This document shows positions 17,476 to 27,388 of a DNA stretch of 39,366 bases, piece after piece. The stretch is from positions 51,166 to 90,531 of the forward strand of contig NZ_JAIQCL010000012.1 in assembly GCF_020023385.1 (NCBI RefSeq), read 5' to 3'. Numbering within the stretch: the first letter of the stretch is position 1; every line of letters begins with the position of its first letter. The position numbers were made by a program, and so were the translations under genes. The DNA comes from Planococcus circulans. Its GTDB lineage: Bacteria; Bacillota; Bacilli; Bacillales_A; Planococcaceae. The notes below the pieces were generated by a model, which saw only the letters and a program-made list of their open reading frames with translations, searched no databases and was not told the DNA's origin.

Positions 17476-19689
17476 TTACACTTTTTCAATCGGCGCAAAT
17501 TTGGCTAATAGCCGCTTGATGCCGACAGGGCTTGGGAAAGCAATATCAAGTTCGGTTTCTTCACCTTCGCCTTTGACGCTGACGACTGTTCCCGTTCCCC
17601 ATTTTTTATGCGTTGCTTTATCGCCGGTCTTCCAGCCGAGCTTGTCTCCACCTGATTGTTTGTAGCCAGGGCGCGTCACAGCCGCCCGTTTAGGTGCCTG
17701 TTTGTAGCTTGTTGCTGCTCCGGCACGGTGATGCGCCGTCGTCAGTTCGATCAAGTCTTCGGAAATCTCAGAGATGAAACGGGACGGCATATTGTAGTTG
17801 CTCTTTCCGAACAATGTGCGGGAAGAGGCGTGCGTCAAGTACAGACGTTTTTCCGCGCGCGTGATGCCGACATAAGCCAGCCGCCGCTCTTCTTCCAATT
17901 CTTCGTCGTCGTTATTGGAGCGCGAATGCGGAAAGACGTTTTCTTCCAGACCGATGATGAAGACCACTGGGAACTCCAAACCTTTTGCAGCATGCATCGT
18001 CATTAAAATAATCGGACCGTCTGCATCTTCTTCGTCATCCAGGGAGTCAATATCCGAAATCAAAGCCAAATCCGTCAGGAACGCAACCAGCGACTTGTCA
18101 TCGCTCTGCTTTTCAAACGCTTTCGTCACAGACAGGAATTCTTCCAGGTTTTCAAGGCGGCTTTCGCCTTCAATCGTTTTATCGATTTGCAGCATCTGGC
18201 GGTAGCCTGATTTCTTCAAGACTTCCTCCACCAATTCCGTCACCGACAAATACTCCTGCATTTGCGTAAAGCTGTCGATCATCGTACGGAATTCAAGGGC
18301 TGTCTGTGCTGTTTTGGGGGTCAATCCCATAAAGTCAGCTTCCTGGAGCGCATCCATGATGGTACGATCCTGCTCAATCGCAAAACGCGCCATCTTCTCG
18401 AAAGAAGTCGCTCCGATTCCGCGCTTCGGTTCATTGATGACACGCGCCAGTGACAAATCGTCGTCATTATTGGCGATTAAACGCAAATACGCCAACAGAT
18501 CCTTGATTTCTTTACGATCATAGAACTTTGTTCCGCCGACGATGGTATAGGACATATTCGATTTGACGAACATTTCCTCCATAATCCGGGATTGCGCGTT
18601 GGTGCGGTAAAGGATCGCAAAATCCGAAGTCTTGTAATTCTCTTCATCCATTAGCCTTTGGATGGTCTGTACAACAAATTGGGCTTCCTGCCGCTCATCC
18701 CCCGCTTTATGCAAGGTGATAGCCGGCCCTTCGTCATTATCGGTACGCAGCTCTTTTGGATAGCGGCTGGTATTTTTCTGGATGACGTCATTTGCCGCCT
18801 GCAGGATGCGCTTGGTCGAGCGGTAATTCTGCTCGAGCATGATCACTTTGGCGTTCGGATAATCCTTTTCGAATGACAGGATGTTGGTGATGTCCGCGCC
18901 GCGCCAGCGATAAATCGACTGATCCGAATCGCCTACCACGCAGATGTTCTTGAACTTACTTGCCAATTTCTGGACCAGCTGGTATTGGGCATTGTTGGTA
19001 TCCTGGTATTCATCCACGTGGATATAATGGAATTTGTTCTGGTAATACTCAAGTACTTCAGGAACCGTATTGAATAGATTCAAGGTCGTCATGATCAAAT
19101 CATCAAAATCAAGTGACTGGTTTTTCTTAAGCCGTTTCTCATAGGCAAAGTAGACATCGGAAATGGTCTTTTCATATGGATTGAATTGATTCATATCCGC
19201 TGCAAACTGCGTGGCATCGATGCATTCATTTTTTGCCGATGAAATGGCGTTCAGCATGGTCCGTGGTTCATATTTTTTCGGATCCAGGTTTTGCTGCTTC
19301 AACACATTTTTGATGACCGTCAGTTGGTCGGTCGTATCCAATATGGAGAAACTCTTCGACATGCCCAGTCGGTCGATGTCGCGCCGCAAAATCCGTACGC
19401 ACATCGAGTGGAAAGTCGAAGCCCACATGCGCTGCCCTGTTCCGTGGCCCAGCAATCCGTCAATCCGGTTGCGCATTTCACGCGCTGCTTTATTGGTGAA
19501 GGTAATCGCCAGGATATTGGATGGATAGACCTGTTTTTCCAGCACTAAATAAGCGATCCGATGCGTCAGCACCCGTGTTTTCCCGGATCCTGCACCGGCC
19601 ATGATCAATAGGGGCCCTTCCGTCGTTTTGACCGCTTCTGCTTGTTCAGGATTCATCCCGTTCAGTAAATTCTTCGTTATCAATTCCAT
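17476..19689 (-). CDS. pcrA: ATP-dependent DNA helicase PcrA (UvrD/Rep family)
   Basis: 3'-5' superfamily-1 helicase for nucleotide-excision repair, removal of RecA filaments, and rolling-circle plasmid replication. The 737 residues contain the Walker A GAGSGKT (about 33-39), the VDEYQDTN Walker B box, [13 protein letters not shown], and [16 protein letters not shown] (motif VI). A C-terminal Tudor-like segment ([12 protein letters not shown]...) binds RNA polymerase in Bacillus. The start is the ATG at 19687-19689 after GAGGTGG; an upstream in-frame start would add a Cys/Arg-rich leader not found in the family. Confidence 0.97.
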   Translation of the reverse strand: MELITKNLLNGMNPEQAEAVKTTEGPLLIMAGAGSGKTRVLTHRIAYLVLEKQVYPSNILAITFTNKAAREMRNRIDGLLGHGTGQRMWASTFHSMCVRILRRDIDRLGMSKSFSILDTTDQLTVIKNVLKQQNLDPKKYEPRTMLNAISSAKNECIDATQFAADMNQFNPYEKTISDVYFAYEKRLKKNQSLDFDDLIMTTLNLFNTVPEVLEYYQNKFHYIHVDEYQDTNNAQYQLVQKLASKFKNICVVGDSDQSIYRWRGADITNILSFEKDYPNAKVIMLEQNYRSTKRILQAANDVIQKNTSRYPKELRTDNDEGPAITLHKAGDERQEAQFVVQTIQRLMDEENYKTSDFAILYRTNAQSRIMEEMFVKSNMSYTIVGGTKFYDRKEIKDLLAYLRLIANNDDDLSLARVINEPKRGIGATSFEKMARFAIEQDRTIMDALQEADFMGLTPKTAQTALEFRTMIDSFTQMQEYLSVTELVEEVLKKSGYRQMLQIDKTIEGESRLENLEEFLSVTKAFEKQSDDKSLVAFLTDLALISDIDSLDDEEDADGPIILMTMHAAKGLEFPVVFIIGLEENVFPHSRSNNDDEELEEERRLAYVGITRAEKRLYLTHASSRTLFGKSNYNMPSRFISEISEDLIELTTAHHRAGAATSYKQAPKRAAVTRPGYKQSGGDKLGWKTGDKATHKKWGTGTVVSVKGEGEETELDIAFPSPVGIKRLLAKFAPIEKV

Positions 19690-19729
19690 TGTGCACCACC
19701 TCGAACATTCGTTCTTATTAGTATAGCGA

Positions 19730-20422
19730 CTAATCAGCCGTTTCCGCAACTGCCTCTACGGTTTCAATCGCTTTTTCGATATTTTCATAAATGATATTGC
19801 CGACGACAATGGTATCTGCGGCAGCCAATGCCGCCTTTGCCTTATCGGCCGAATCGATTCCGCCTCCGTAAAACAACCGGGTTTCGTCAAGGACTTTTTT
19901 TACTTTCCCTGCCAACTCCATATCGCCGAACATGCCGCTGTACTCCAGATAAAAAATGGGAAGCCGGAAAAAATGTTCGGCCATGCGGGCGTAAGCCAGT
20001 ACGTCCTCCACCGTCAAATCCGTTTTCGCTCCAGTCAGCTTGGCGGCTTTGCAATCGGCATTCAAAATGCAATAGCCTTCGGGAATCAATTCATCCCAGT
20101 CCAGGATCTCGCCATATTCCCGGAGGGCTTCATGATGGAGGCCTTTAATCCATCGGGGATCATCGCTGTTAAGGACCGTCGGGATAAAGTAATAGTCAAA
20201 TCCCGGCGCTACCGAATCGATGGTGGATACTTCCATCACCACCGGCAAAGCATAGCTCTGCACACGCTCCGTTAAATGAAGGACATTGTCGAGTGTGACA
20301 TTATCGCTGCCGCCAATCAAGATGGCATCAGTCCCGGATCTGCAAATTCGTTCCAAATGTCCATCCGTGATTTCTTTTGCCGGATCTAATTTAAAGACAT
20401 GCCGCCATGTGTTGAAATCCAT
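19730..20422 (-). CDS. pcrB: Heptaprenylglyceryl phosphate synthase PcrB
   Basis: TIM-barrel prenyltransferase that joins heptaprenyl diphosphate to glycerol-1-phosphate, producing an archaeal-like ether lipid in Bacillales. It starts [20 protein letters not shown], has [18 protein letters not shown] near residue 30, YLEYSGMFG and [12 protein letters not shown] (phosphate-binding loops), and 230 residues as in Bacillus. It precedes pcrA by 40 bp, the conserved Bacillus order. It is the first gene of the unit and has a promoter inside the yerC terminator tail. Confidence 0.95.
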   Translation of the reverse strand: MDFNTWRHVFKLDPAKEITDGHLERICRSGTDAILIGGSDNVTLDNVLHLTERVQSYALPVVMEVSTIDSVAPGFDYYFIPTVLNSDDPRWIKGLHHEALREYGEILDWDELIPEGYCILNADCKAAKLTGAKTDLTVEDVLAYARMAEHFFRLPIFYLEYSGMFGDMELAGKVKKVLDETRLFYGGGIDSADKAKAALAAADTIVVGNIIYENIEKAIETVEAVAETAD

Positions 20423-20460
20423 CTCGTTTCACCCAACTTTGCATCAATTATCATCAATTT

Positions 20461-20469
20461 ATTATAACA
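20461..20469 (-). promoter_or_regulatory. Extended -10 promoter of pcrB-pcrA-ligA-camS
   Basis: The minus strand reads TGTTATAAT: a perfect TATAAT -10 with the TG extension, at the very end of the T-tract of the yerC terminator. The -35 region falls in the terminator hairpin and is poor. The predicted start is about 30 bases before the pcrB ATG. Confidence 0.6.
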
Positions 20470-20502
20470 AAAAAACCGAACAGAGTCGGTTCTCTGTTCA
20501 GT
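20468..20502 (-). terminator. Terminator of adeC-like-yerB-yerC
   Basis: A stem of 11 pairs (20492-20502 with 20475-20485, six-base loop) ends in seven Ts. It overlaps the yerC stop and abuts the pcrB promoter. Confidence 0.85.
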
Positions 20503-20818
20503 CTTTTGGAAGTTCAAACGGTTTTTCATCGGGATACAGGCGCGCCAGCATTTCATCATAGCCGTCATTGCCGTAGTTGAGGCAGCGGCGGACACGGGAA
20601 ATGGTCGCAGTGCTCGCACCGGTTTCATTTTTAATTTTTTCGTATGTTTTCTTCATACGAAGCATATGGGCAACTTCCAAACGCTGTGACAGCGATTGGA
20701 TTTCACTGATTGTGCATAAATCGTCGAAAAAGCGATAGGCTTCTTCCTTATCTTTCAAAGCCAAAACAGCTTCAATCAATTGATCTGTCTGGTGGCCTCT
20801 GATTTTATCAACTTGCAT
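20498..20818 (-). CDS. yerC: YerC/YecD-family TrpR-related protein
   Basis: A 106-residue protein of the TrpR-like superfamily. The helix-turn-helix is at about 45-85 (SQRLEVAHMLRMKKTYEKI plus NETGASTATISRVRRCLNYG), with the conserved D-D-L-C-T-I-S-E-I pattern before it. The target is not established in Bacillus. The residues ISRVRRCLNYGNDGYDEML are typical of this family and not of TrpR itself, so a tryptophan function should not be assumed. It lies 32 bp after yerB, likely in the same transcript. Confidence 0.88.
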   Translation of the reverse strand: MQVDKIRGHQTDQLIEAVLALKDKEEAYRFFDDLCTISEIQSLSQRLEVAHMLRMKKTYEKIKNETGASTATISRVRRCLNYGNDGYDEMLARLYPDEKPFELPKD

Positions 20819-20850
20819 GCAGCTTCATCATCCTTTCATTGCTCTGATCA

Positions 20851-21870
20851 TCAAGGCGTATAGCTGACGGATTCTGCTATACCGGGCGCAGCCGGGACAA
20901 TATGAATCCACGTTTTTCCTGGTGCCAGCTTCACCGGCTCCCCATCTGCTGTCGGCACAGGCATTCCGCCTGCCGAACTCCATTCTATTTCACGAACGCC
21001 GCCCCCCTGGAAAAGAAGGGCATTCCCACCGTTCGCCAAATCAATTGACTGACGGCCTTCGGAATCGACAGTTCGGTGTTTCGCTTCAAAAACCAGAACA
21101 TTTGAGACTTCGACTGTTTCCAGGGTCTCTTTATCGGTTGTCGGTATGCCGCCGGACGATCGGCTGTAAAGATGTGTCTCACTGCCATATGTATACTCAC
21201 TGAAAAACAGCTCATTTGTCCCGTACTCCACTCTAACCGAAAGAGCCTGTTCCTTAAGTTTAGCATCTTCCACGGAGTCATAGAAATAATAAGGTGATTT
21301 TCCGCTGTATTCAGTCGCAGCCTGCGTCATTTCCATAGCTGTTCCGATGTTTTCCAAGGAGATATAGGAATTATGAGGAGCGACACGATCGCTCGAGCGC
21401 TGAAACAGCGTGCCGTCATGCTGAATGCCGTTGATATGATCGACGATTCCCGCTTCCAGCATTACCCGGGCTTCCGGACTGTAGCCATGAGCCACAAAAA
21501 AAGCATCAGAGGCTGCAGCAAGTTCAACAAAGTAATCGCGCGCGCTGCGGATCGGTCCGATTGTTTCTGGAAAATCCCTTTGATAAAGGGCCAAAAATCG
21601 GGTGACATCGTATTCAGCTATCATTTCAAAGACCATGTCTGCGTCGGTAAGCCCTGTTTGCGGCCGTGCATCCGGATGGTTATTGATGACTGCCATGACA
21701 GTTCGGCGGTTCGCTGGAGGAACAGCCTCTTCACCTGTATATGGCGAATGGGTCAAAATTTCGTCCGGCGATGGCGGCTCGTCAGGATTTTCTTTTATGA
21801 TCAGCCAAAAGCCTGCGGCGAATGCCGCAAGCACAAGTAAAACGCCTAAGCTTAAAGCCCAATTTTTCAT
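20851..21870 (-). CDS. yerB: DUF3048 family protein YerB
   Basis: A 339-residue exported protein anchored by an N-terminal helix (about residues 5-25). The DUF3048 core is visible as VMAVINNHPDARPQTGL, DMVFEMIAEYDVTRFLALYQ, IGPIRSARDYFVELA and a C-terminal segment with GGGVREIEWS and GKTWIHIVP. The family is extracytoplasmic with unknown function; B. subtilis YerB is annotated as a lipoprotein. This protein has no cysteine at the end of its hydrophobic stretch, so it is more likely membrane-anchored than lipidated. It starts only 6 bp after the adeC-like gene, which suggests coupled translation. Confidence 0.85.
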   Translation of the reverse strand: MKNWALSLGVLLVLAAFAAGFWLIIKENPDEPPSPDEILTHSPYTGEEAVPPANRRTVMAVINNHPDARPQTGLTDADMVFEMIAEYDVTRFLALYQRDFPETIGPIRSARDYFVELAAASDAFFVAHGYSPEARVMLEAGIVDHINGIQHDGTLFQRSSDRVAPHNSYISLENIGTAMEMTQAATEYSGKSPYYFYDSVEDAKLKEQALSVRVEYGTNELFFSEYTYGSETHLYSRSSGGIPTTDKETLETVEVSNVLVFEAKHRTVDSEGRQSIDLANGGNALLFQGGGVREIEWSSAGGMPVPTADGEPVKLAPGKTWIHIVPAAPGIAESVSYTP

Positions 21871-21876
21871 TTTCCC

Positions 21877-23607
21877 CTACCTCATGAACGCTGGAAACAG
21901 AATTTTTTTATTCATGACATCGTAGATGCCTTTTTGCGTAACGCGGACATATGGAAGATGTGTCGCCTGCAGAAACAGCAGGGTATAAACCGCATCTCCG
22001 TGCTTATAGCCCCGCTCTTTCAAAGCTTTCTTCAGCGCCTTCTCCTGCTCGATCAACTGCTCCATCGGCAGATCCGACATGACACCACCATATGGAAGCG
22101 GCAAAGATTCCACGATTTCGCCATTGTCGGTCAGGATGATCCCGCCTTTCAAGCGTTTCAATTCATTGAACGCGATCCACATGTCTTCACGGTTTTTACC
22201 GATCAGAATGATATCGCCTGTATTGGTATAGGAAGAAGCGAACCCGTCCAATTCCGGTGCAAAACCTTTGATCAGTGTATTGACACGCCATTTCCCTTTC
22301 TTATCGATGAGCATCAAAAAGCTTTCATCATGCGATTTCGAGAGTTTGCCGTCATGGGTATCCACGCTGACTGAATAGGGTTTCGTAATAACGTCATTGA
22401 CCATCTCAATACCAAAAGGCATCGAGAACTGGAAATCATCTTCCGTCAGTTCATAATCGATGTCCAGATCCGGCAAGATCGACCAATCGATGTCCGGCAA
22501 TGACCGGACTTTCTCCCCATCTTTCTTCAGCCAGACCCCTTTTGAGATGACACCTGAAGGCACTGGATTATCCACCGTATCGAGGATATTCAAGTTCGCA
22601 TAGCGGCCAGTCGCGATCAGGCCATGCAGGCTCGTTACATTATAATAGCGTGCGACATTATAAGAAGCCATCATGTAAGCATCAATCGGCGGCACACCCG
22701 CTTCAAGCGCAATTTTAATGCACAAGTCCATAACCCCATCCAAATGGAAAGTCGGTGTGGAGCCATCAGTTGTCATCATCAGCTTGTCAAAGACATTCAA
22801 CTCCCGTTCCACTATCCCTTTCAACAAATCCGGAAGATCCGGGCGAATGGAAGAGTGGCGAAGCGTTACGCCATAGCCATGCAACAGTCGCATTTCCACT
22901 TCGTCTACAGTCATTGCTTCATGGTCGCCATCTGCCCCAAGCAATCTCATGCGAGCCAAGGTCTTTTCCGAAGCCCCTGGAAAATGCCCTTCGATTTTCT
23001 TCAAACCCATTTTGGCTTTTTGAATCCAATACAGCATCTGGTCGTCACCTGCCATCAGTTTCGGCCAGCCGGTCAATTCACCGCCAAGTAACACGTCCTG
23101 TCGATCCAGCCATTCTCCAACTGAGGTGGAAGTGAATAACTTATCTTCATCGTTCAATTCCGTCTGTGAATCAAAACGGGTCCACCAATAAAAACTGAAC
23201 GGCAATTCCGCCAATTGATCCAATAATGAAAACGCTTTCTCATTTTCCAATGCTAAAAAAAGCGTCAAGTTGTCGGAAAGGAACATCGTCGTCCCGCCCT
23301 GAGCCGCATAATCTGCAAAGCTTCGAGGATTATATAATTGAGAAGGATGGACATGAGGTTCTATGTATCCGGGAACGATGAATTTGTCCGTCATATCTGC
23401 CACTTCTGTCGAAGCATCGATTTTCGGCATTTCTTTTCCCGCGTAGACGATGCGGTCGTCCGCTATCCATATATTTCCTGTGACCCATTTTTTGAAGATT
23501 CCATGAAGATAGGTTGCATTTGTTAAAACGAGATCCGGCGCAACTTCTTTGGTGACAATTTTTAACTGATTTCGAATCTCTGTGTTTTTCCATAGGGGAT
23601 TAACCAT
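21877..23607 (-). CDS. Adenine deaminase-like amidohydrolase (AdeC/YerA type)
   Basis: Metal-dependent amidohydrolase of 576 residues. The N-terminal metal site is PGYIEPHVHPSQLYNP (His-x-His), with an amidohydrolase barrel following and a C-terminal adenine-deaminase domain ending in LPYVRVTQKGIYDVMNKKIL. It matches B. subtilis YerA by length and gene order; YerA is annotated as adenine deaminase-like, but its activity is less clear than that of the true AdeC. Location next to the purine operon fits a purine-salvage role, but this is not proof. The start is ATG 23605-23607 with AGGTG upstream; a longer in-frame start includes Cys-rich residues and lacks a good site. Confidence 0.85.
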   Translation of the reverse strand: MVNPLWKNTEIRNQLKIVTKEVAPDLVLTNATYLHGIFKKWVTGNIWIADDRIVYAGKEMPKIDASTEVADMTDKFIVPGYIEPHVHPSQLYNPRSFADYAAQGGTTMFLSDNLTLFLALENEKAFSLLDQLAELPFSFYWWTRFDSQTELNDEDKLFTSTSVGEWLDRQDVLLGGELTGWPKLMAGDDQMLYWIQKAKMGLKKIEGHFPGASEKTLARMRLLGADGDHEAMTVDEVEMRLLHGYGVTLRHSSIRPDLPDLLKGIVERELNVFDKLMMTTDGSTPTFHLDGVMDLCIKIALEAGVPPIDAYMMASYNVARYYNVTSLHGLIATGRYANLNILDTVDNPVPSGVISKGVWLKKDGEKVRSLPDIDWSILPDLDIDYELTEDDFQFSMPFGIEMVNDVITKPYSVSVDTHDGKLSKSHDESFLMLIDKKGKWRVNTLIKGFAPELDGFASSYTNTGDIILIGKNREDMWIAFNELKRLKGGIILTDNGEIVESLPLPYGGVMSDLPMEQLIEQEKALKKALKERGYKHGDAVYTLLFLQATHLPYVRVTQKGIYDVMNKKILFPAFMR

Positions 23608-23644
23608 TTGCCGGCACCTGCTTTCTGCTAGTTCGATACTTAAT

Positions 23645-23653
23645 ATCGTAGCA
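23645..23653 (-). promoter_or_regulatory. Extended -10 promoter of adeC-like-yerB-yerC
   Basis: The minus strand reads TGCTACGAT (TG-n-TACGAT), about 38 bp before the start codon. The -35 is weak (GTATTT at 17 bp). Confidence 0.45.
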
Positions 23654-23718
23654 TAATTATGCAATGAAATACAGTTATTCCCTGAAAAAACAAGAACATT
23701 CTGATTAACGTCCGACAC

Positions 23719-23747
23719 AAAAAATCCACGCATTCCGCATGGATTTT
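23719..23747 (-). terminator. Terminator of the GNAT gene
   Basis: An 11-bp stem (23737-23747 with 23721-23731, one G-U pair, five-base loop) whose T-rich arm supplies the T-run on the minus strand, extending two bases past it to 23719. It starts 10 bp past the stop of the acetyltransferase gene. Confidence 0.75.
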
Positions 23748-23756
23748 TGTAACTTA

Positions 23757-24347
23757 CTATTTTTCGACGGGGTCGCTGAAAGGTTTTAGGACATCCACTT
23801 TCTCTTCTTCCTGGAAAGTCAGAACATCCGCAACGGAATCGTACGATTCGCCGTAAAACTGTTCGTCCTTATAGGTATGGATATCCTCGTACATTTTCTG
23901 CATTCCCTCAAAAATCTGTTCTTCTGATTCTCCACTTGGAGTCCAGTAAAGGATTTCCATGGAATTCTCTTCTCCCGTCGCTAGTGAACGGCGGCAATAG
24001 CCGATGGACGAAGCATGTTCAAACCCTTCACGTGCATAGAAGCGCAAACGTTTTTCAGTATCCGTATCTTCGTAGTTGACCGGCTCCACTTCAAGGATGA
24101 TCGGTTTGTTCTTGTCTTTCAGCATCTGAAGCGTCTTTTTGCCAAGACCCATGCCGCGTGATTCCTTCGATACGAACAAATAATCGACAAAAGTGAAATT
24201 CGGGAATTCTGCATACATCAAGACGTGGTAAGGACCCTCATCTTTGTAATAGACACTCCCTTTTTCCTTTAATAAAGCATCCATATGTTCTTTTGATTTC
24301 ATTTCTTCTACTGGAAAATACTGATTTAGTTTTTCATACCAATTCAT
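23757..24347 (-). CDS. GNAT-family N-acetyltransferase
   Basis: Predicted acetyl-CoA-dependent N-acetyltransferase, 196 residues, cytoplasmic. The GNAT core is seen at about 55-135: VDYLFVSKESRGMGLGKKTLQML contains the acetyl-CoA pyrophosphate loop (R-G-M-G-L-G-K), followed by IILEVEPVN and the LRFYAREGFEHASSIGYCR acceptor region. The C-terminal 60 residues (KMYEDIHTYKDEQFYGES...) are acidic and not part of the usual fold. The substrate is unknown. The start is ATG 24345-24347, seven bases after AAAGGAG. It is monocistronic between purD and the adeC-like gene, with a structured upstream region. Confidence 0.8.
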   Translation of the reverse strand: MNWYEKLNQYFPVEEMKSKEHMDALLKEKGSVYYKDEGPYHVLMYAEFPNFTFVDYLFVSKESRGMGLGKKTLQMLKDKNKPIILEVEPVNYEDTDTEKRLRFYAREGFEHASSIGYCRRSLATGEENSMEILYWTPSGESEEQIFEGMQKMYEDIHTYKDEQFYGESYDSVADVLTFQEEEKVDVLKPFSDPVEK

Positions 24348-24431
24348 GATTTGTCTCCTTTCGATTTTCAATGCCTTGCTGATTTTGTTTCTGAGGCCGT
24401 AATGGATTTGCTATTCTGGAGTTTAAATAGA

Positions 24432-24489
24432 GGTAACCGTGGGTTGTTGAAAATCCTCAACCTGGTCTCATCGCCTATAGGGCAGGCGA
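24432..24489 (-). other. Unassigned structured leader of the GNAT gene
   Basis: Between the purD terminator and the GNAT start lie two short minus-strand hairpins: GGTTG/CAACC (24442-24446 with 24458-24462) and TCGCC/GGCGA (24471-24475 with 24485-24489), plus a GGTAACC palindrome (24432-24438). They match no riboswitch class that I can name. They may be a 5' leader or simply chance hairpins. Confidence 0.3.
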
Positions 24490-24490
24490 C

Positions 24491-24540
24491 AAAACAAAAA
24501 TGACACATCTTCTTGTCGAATTTGTGTCATCAATGATTAT
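24491..24540 (-). terminator. Terminator of the purine operon
   Basis: ATGACACA (minus strand, 24533-24540 with 24500-24507, 25-base loop) is followed on the minus strand by a T-rich tract. It lies just after purD, the last gene of the operon. Confidence 0.75.
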
Positions 24541-24553
24541 ATCATATGTGAAA

Positions 24554-25804
24554 TTATTTTGCACGCCATCCAATATCCGTGCGGTAGAAGAAACCATTCC
24601 AGTCTATGCTGTTCAGCTGTTCATAGACTTTCTCCTGGGCGGCTTGGATGGATGATCCATTCGCCGAAACCAGCAGCACACGTCCTCCGTTGCCAGCGTA
24701 TCCGCCGTCCAATAGCTTCGTACCGGCATGGGTCACTTCAACTCCTGTAAGCTTTGCGAGATTTGGCAAAAGAGTACCCTTCTCCACTGTTTCCGGATAC
24801 CCATCAGCCGCAATGACCACACCAAGCACCGCTTGGTCATCCCATTCCAAGTCAGCAGGTTGGCCTTTTAGAACAGCATCGATAAATACGCCAAAATCGG
24901 ATTTCATGCGCGGCAGAACCACCTGTGTTTCCGGATCCCCAAAGCGCGCATTGAATTCAATCACTTTCGGACCCTGCTCTGTTAAAATGACACCGGTATA
25001 CAAGATGCCATTAAATGGGGTTCCTTCTTCATCCATTGCTTTGACCGACGGTTCCACGATTTTTTCAAAAGTCTCATCAACGATGGCCTGTGAGATTTGG
25101 GGAACTGGCGAGTAGGCACCCATTCCGCCGGTATTCGGTCCACGATCTCCGTCATAAGCACGCTTATGATCCTGCGAAATGACCATCGGATAAATATGGC
25201 CTGCATAGACAAAAGACATGAACGAAAATTCTTCACCGTCCAAAAATTCCTCGATAACCACTTTGGAACCCGATTCTCCGAACTTCTGCCCTTCCAGCAT
25301 ATCGTTGACGGCAGAGATGGCTTCTTCTTCCGATAACGCCACAACGACTCCTTTGCCCGCAGCGAGGCCGTCTGCTTTAATGACGATCGGCGCTCCATGC
25401 TGTCGGATAAAGGCAACGGCCGGGGCAACTTCTGTAAATGTCTCATAACCAGCAGTCGGAATGCTGTATTTTTTCATCAGTTCTTTTGCAAAAGCTTTGC
25501 TGCCTTCAATTTGCGCCGCTGCTTTGGACGGTCCGAAAATGCGCAGTCCTTTGGCTTCAAAAAAGTCGACGATGCCTTCTGACAGCGGTTGTTCCGGACC
25601 CACAAAGCTGAAATCCACTTCCTGCTGCTGTGCAAATTCAGCAAGGCCAGCAAAATCCATTTCGTCGATCTCAGCTATTTCAGCGTCTTCACGCATCCCA
25701 TCGTTGCCAGGTGCTGCAAAAACTTTTGTGACGGATGGAGATTTCGAGAACTGGCGCACAATGGCGTGTTCCCGTCCTCCTCTTCCAATGACCAATACCT
25801 TCAT
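24554..25804 (-). CDS. purD: Phosphoribosylamine-glycine ligase (GAR synthetase)
   Basis: ATP-dependent step 2 of de novo purine synthesis: phosphoribosylamine plus glycine gives GAR. The 416 residues begin MKVLVIGRGGREHAIV, with the N-domain loop GREHA, the ATP-grasp block IVIKADGLAAGKGVVVA (about 140-156), FLDGEEFSFMSFV, RGPNTGGMGAYSPVP and ARFGDPETQVVLPR. It is the last gene of the operon, 15 bp after purH, and is followed by the operon terminator. GAGGTGG lies upstream of the ATG. Confidence 0.97.
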   Translation of the reverse strand: MKVLVIGRGGREHAIVRQFSKSPSVTKVFAAPGNDGMREDAEIAEIDEMDFAGLAEFAQQQEVDFSFVGPEQPLSEGIVDFFEAKGLRIFGPSKAAAQIEGSKAFAKELMKKYSIPTAGYETFTEVAPAVAFIRQHGAPIVIKADGLAAGKGVVVALSEEEAISAVNDMLEGQKFGESGSKVVIEEFLDGEEFSFMSFVYAGHIYPMVISQDHKRAYDGDRGPNTGGMGAYSPVPQISQAIVDETFEKIVEPSVKAMDEEGTPFNGILYTGVILTEQGPKVIEFNARFGDPETQVVLPRMKSDFGVFIDAVLKGQPADLEWDDQAVLGVVIAADGYPETVEKGTLLPNLAKLTGVEVTHAGTKLLDGGYAGNGGRVLLVSANGSSIQAAQEKVYEQLNSIDWNGFFYRTDIGWRAK

Positions 25805-25819
25805 TTTATTCCACCTCGA

Positions 25820-27355
25820 TTAATGTTTGAAATGACGGACTCCTGTGAAGACCATGGCAATTCCGTATTCGTTCGCTTTATCGATCGATTCCTGATCTTT
25901 CTTGGAACCGCCCGGCTGAATGATGGCTTTGATGCCCGCTTGCGCTGCAGCTTCCACTGTATCGCTCATCGGGAAGAATGCGTCCGAGGCCATGATAGCG
26001 CCCTTCGCCCCTTCGCCTGCCTGTTCTAAAGCAATTTTAGCGGATCCCACACGGTTCATCTGTCCTGCACCGATCCCCAAGGTCATTTCAGCGTTGCATA
26101 CGACGATGGCATTTGATTTGACATGTTTCACGACGCTCCAGCCAAGTTTTAAGGCATCAAGCTCTGCAGATGACGGCTGGCGCTCTGTCACGATTTGGAT
26201 GTCAGCATCCTCATAACCGTAAACATCCGGCTGCTGGATCAACAAGCCGCCTTCAACGGTGACAGTATTCCATTTGTCTTTGGTTTTGCTGTCGAATGGA
26301 ATAGTCAGCAGACGGATATTCTTCTTCTGTGTCAACAATTCGGTAGCTTCGTCAGAAAACGCAGGAGCAATAATGATTTCAAGGAAAATGGTTGCTAGTT
26401 GTTTGGCGGTTTCGGCATCAACTTCACGGTTCAATGCGACAATTCCACCAAAAATGGAAGTGGAATCGGCTTCATAGGCTTTTCCGAAAGCATCGGCAAT
26501 CGTTTCGCCTGTACCGACGCCACATGGGTTCATGTGTTTAACGGCCACTGCTGCCGGCATTTTGAATTCTTTTATGATTTGAAGAGCAGCATTAGCATCT
26601 TGGATATTATTGTAGGATAATTCCTTGCCGTGCAATTGATGGGCGTTGGCAATTGAAAAATCCGATCCAAGCGGGCTGCGGTAGAAAGCGGCTTTTTGAT
26701 GAGGGTTTTCTCCGTAACGAAGTGTTTGGGACAATTCATAAGTAAGCGTCAATTGGTCCGGATATTCTTCGCCCGTGAGGTCAGTTAAATAGTTGGAGAT
26801 GTAAGAATCATAAGCAGCAGTATGGCGGAAAACTTTCGCAGCCAGACGGCGTCTTGTTTCAGGTGTAGTCGCTTTGTCATTGTGTAATTCAGTCAATACT
26901 GCCGTGTAGTCCGCTGCATCCACGATTACTGTTACATAGGCATGATTTTTTGCAGCAGAACGCAGCATTGTCGGACCGCCGATATCAATATTTTCGATGG
27001 CATCGTCCACAGTCACATCCTGTTTGGCGATGGTTTCACGGAATGGGTATAAATTGACACAGACGATGTCAATTGGAGAAATGCCGTTTTCAGCCATCTG
27101 GCTTTGGTGTTCTGCGTCATCATGTTTAGCCAATAATCCACCATGTACAAGAGGGTGCAAGGTTTTTACACGGCCTCCCAGAATTTCAGGAAACTTCGTC
27201 ACTTCATCGACGGCTGTAATTGAAACACCGTTTTCTTCAAGGAATTTCTTGGTTCCGCCCGTTGATAGGAGCTCGTAGCCCATCTTTTCCAGTTCCTGTG
27301 CAAATTCCAATATCCCTGATTTGTCCGATACGCTGAGTAATGCTCTTTTTTTCAC
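25820..27355 (-). CDS. purH: Bifunctional AICAR transformylase/IMP cyclohydrolase
   Basis: Catalyses the last two steps to IMP: formylation of AICAR by 10-formyl-THF and ring closure. The 511 residues start [19 protein letters not shown] (MGS-like cyclohydrolase domain, to about 200); the C-terminal transformylase part has the catalytic lysine-histidine motif [11 protein letters not shown] (about 260-270) and [16 protein letters not shown] near the end. Length equals that of B. subtilis PurH. Confidence 0.97.
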   Translation of the reverse strand: MKKRALLSVSDKSGILEFAQELEKMGYELLSTGGTKKFLEENGVSITAVDEVTKFPEILGGRVKTLHPLVHGGLLAKHDDAEHQSQMAENGISPIDIVCVNLYPFRETIAKQDVTVDDAIENIDIGGPTMLRSAAKNHAYVTVIVDAADYTAVLTELHNDKATTPETRRRLAAKVFRHTAAYDSYISNYLTDLTGEEYPDQLTLTYELSQTLRYGENPHQKAAFYRSPLGSDFSIANAHQLHGKELSYNNIQDANAALQIIKEFKMPAAVAVKHMNPCGVGTGETIADAFGKAYEADSTSIFGGIVALNREVDAETAKQLATIFLEIIIAPAFSDEATELLTQKKNIRLLTIPFDSKTKDKWNTVTVEGGLLIQQPDVYGYEDADIQIVTERQPSSAELDALKLGWSVVKHVKSNAIVVCNAEMTLGIGAGQMNRVGSAKIALEQAGEGAKGAIMASDAFFPMSDTVEAAAQAGIKAIIQPGGSKKDQESIDKANEYGIAMVFTGVRHFKH

Positions 27356-27388
27356 AAATAGTCCTCCTATAGATTAAGACCGGCAGTA

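Noticed and set aside
24432..24489. A fluoride-type riboswitch (GGCGATGAG on the minus strand)
   Set aside because: Only the first nine bases resemble the crcB motif; the CGCC partner and later pseudoknot bases are missing and the gene downstream is an acetyltransferase.
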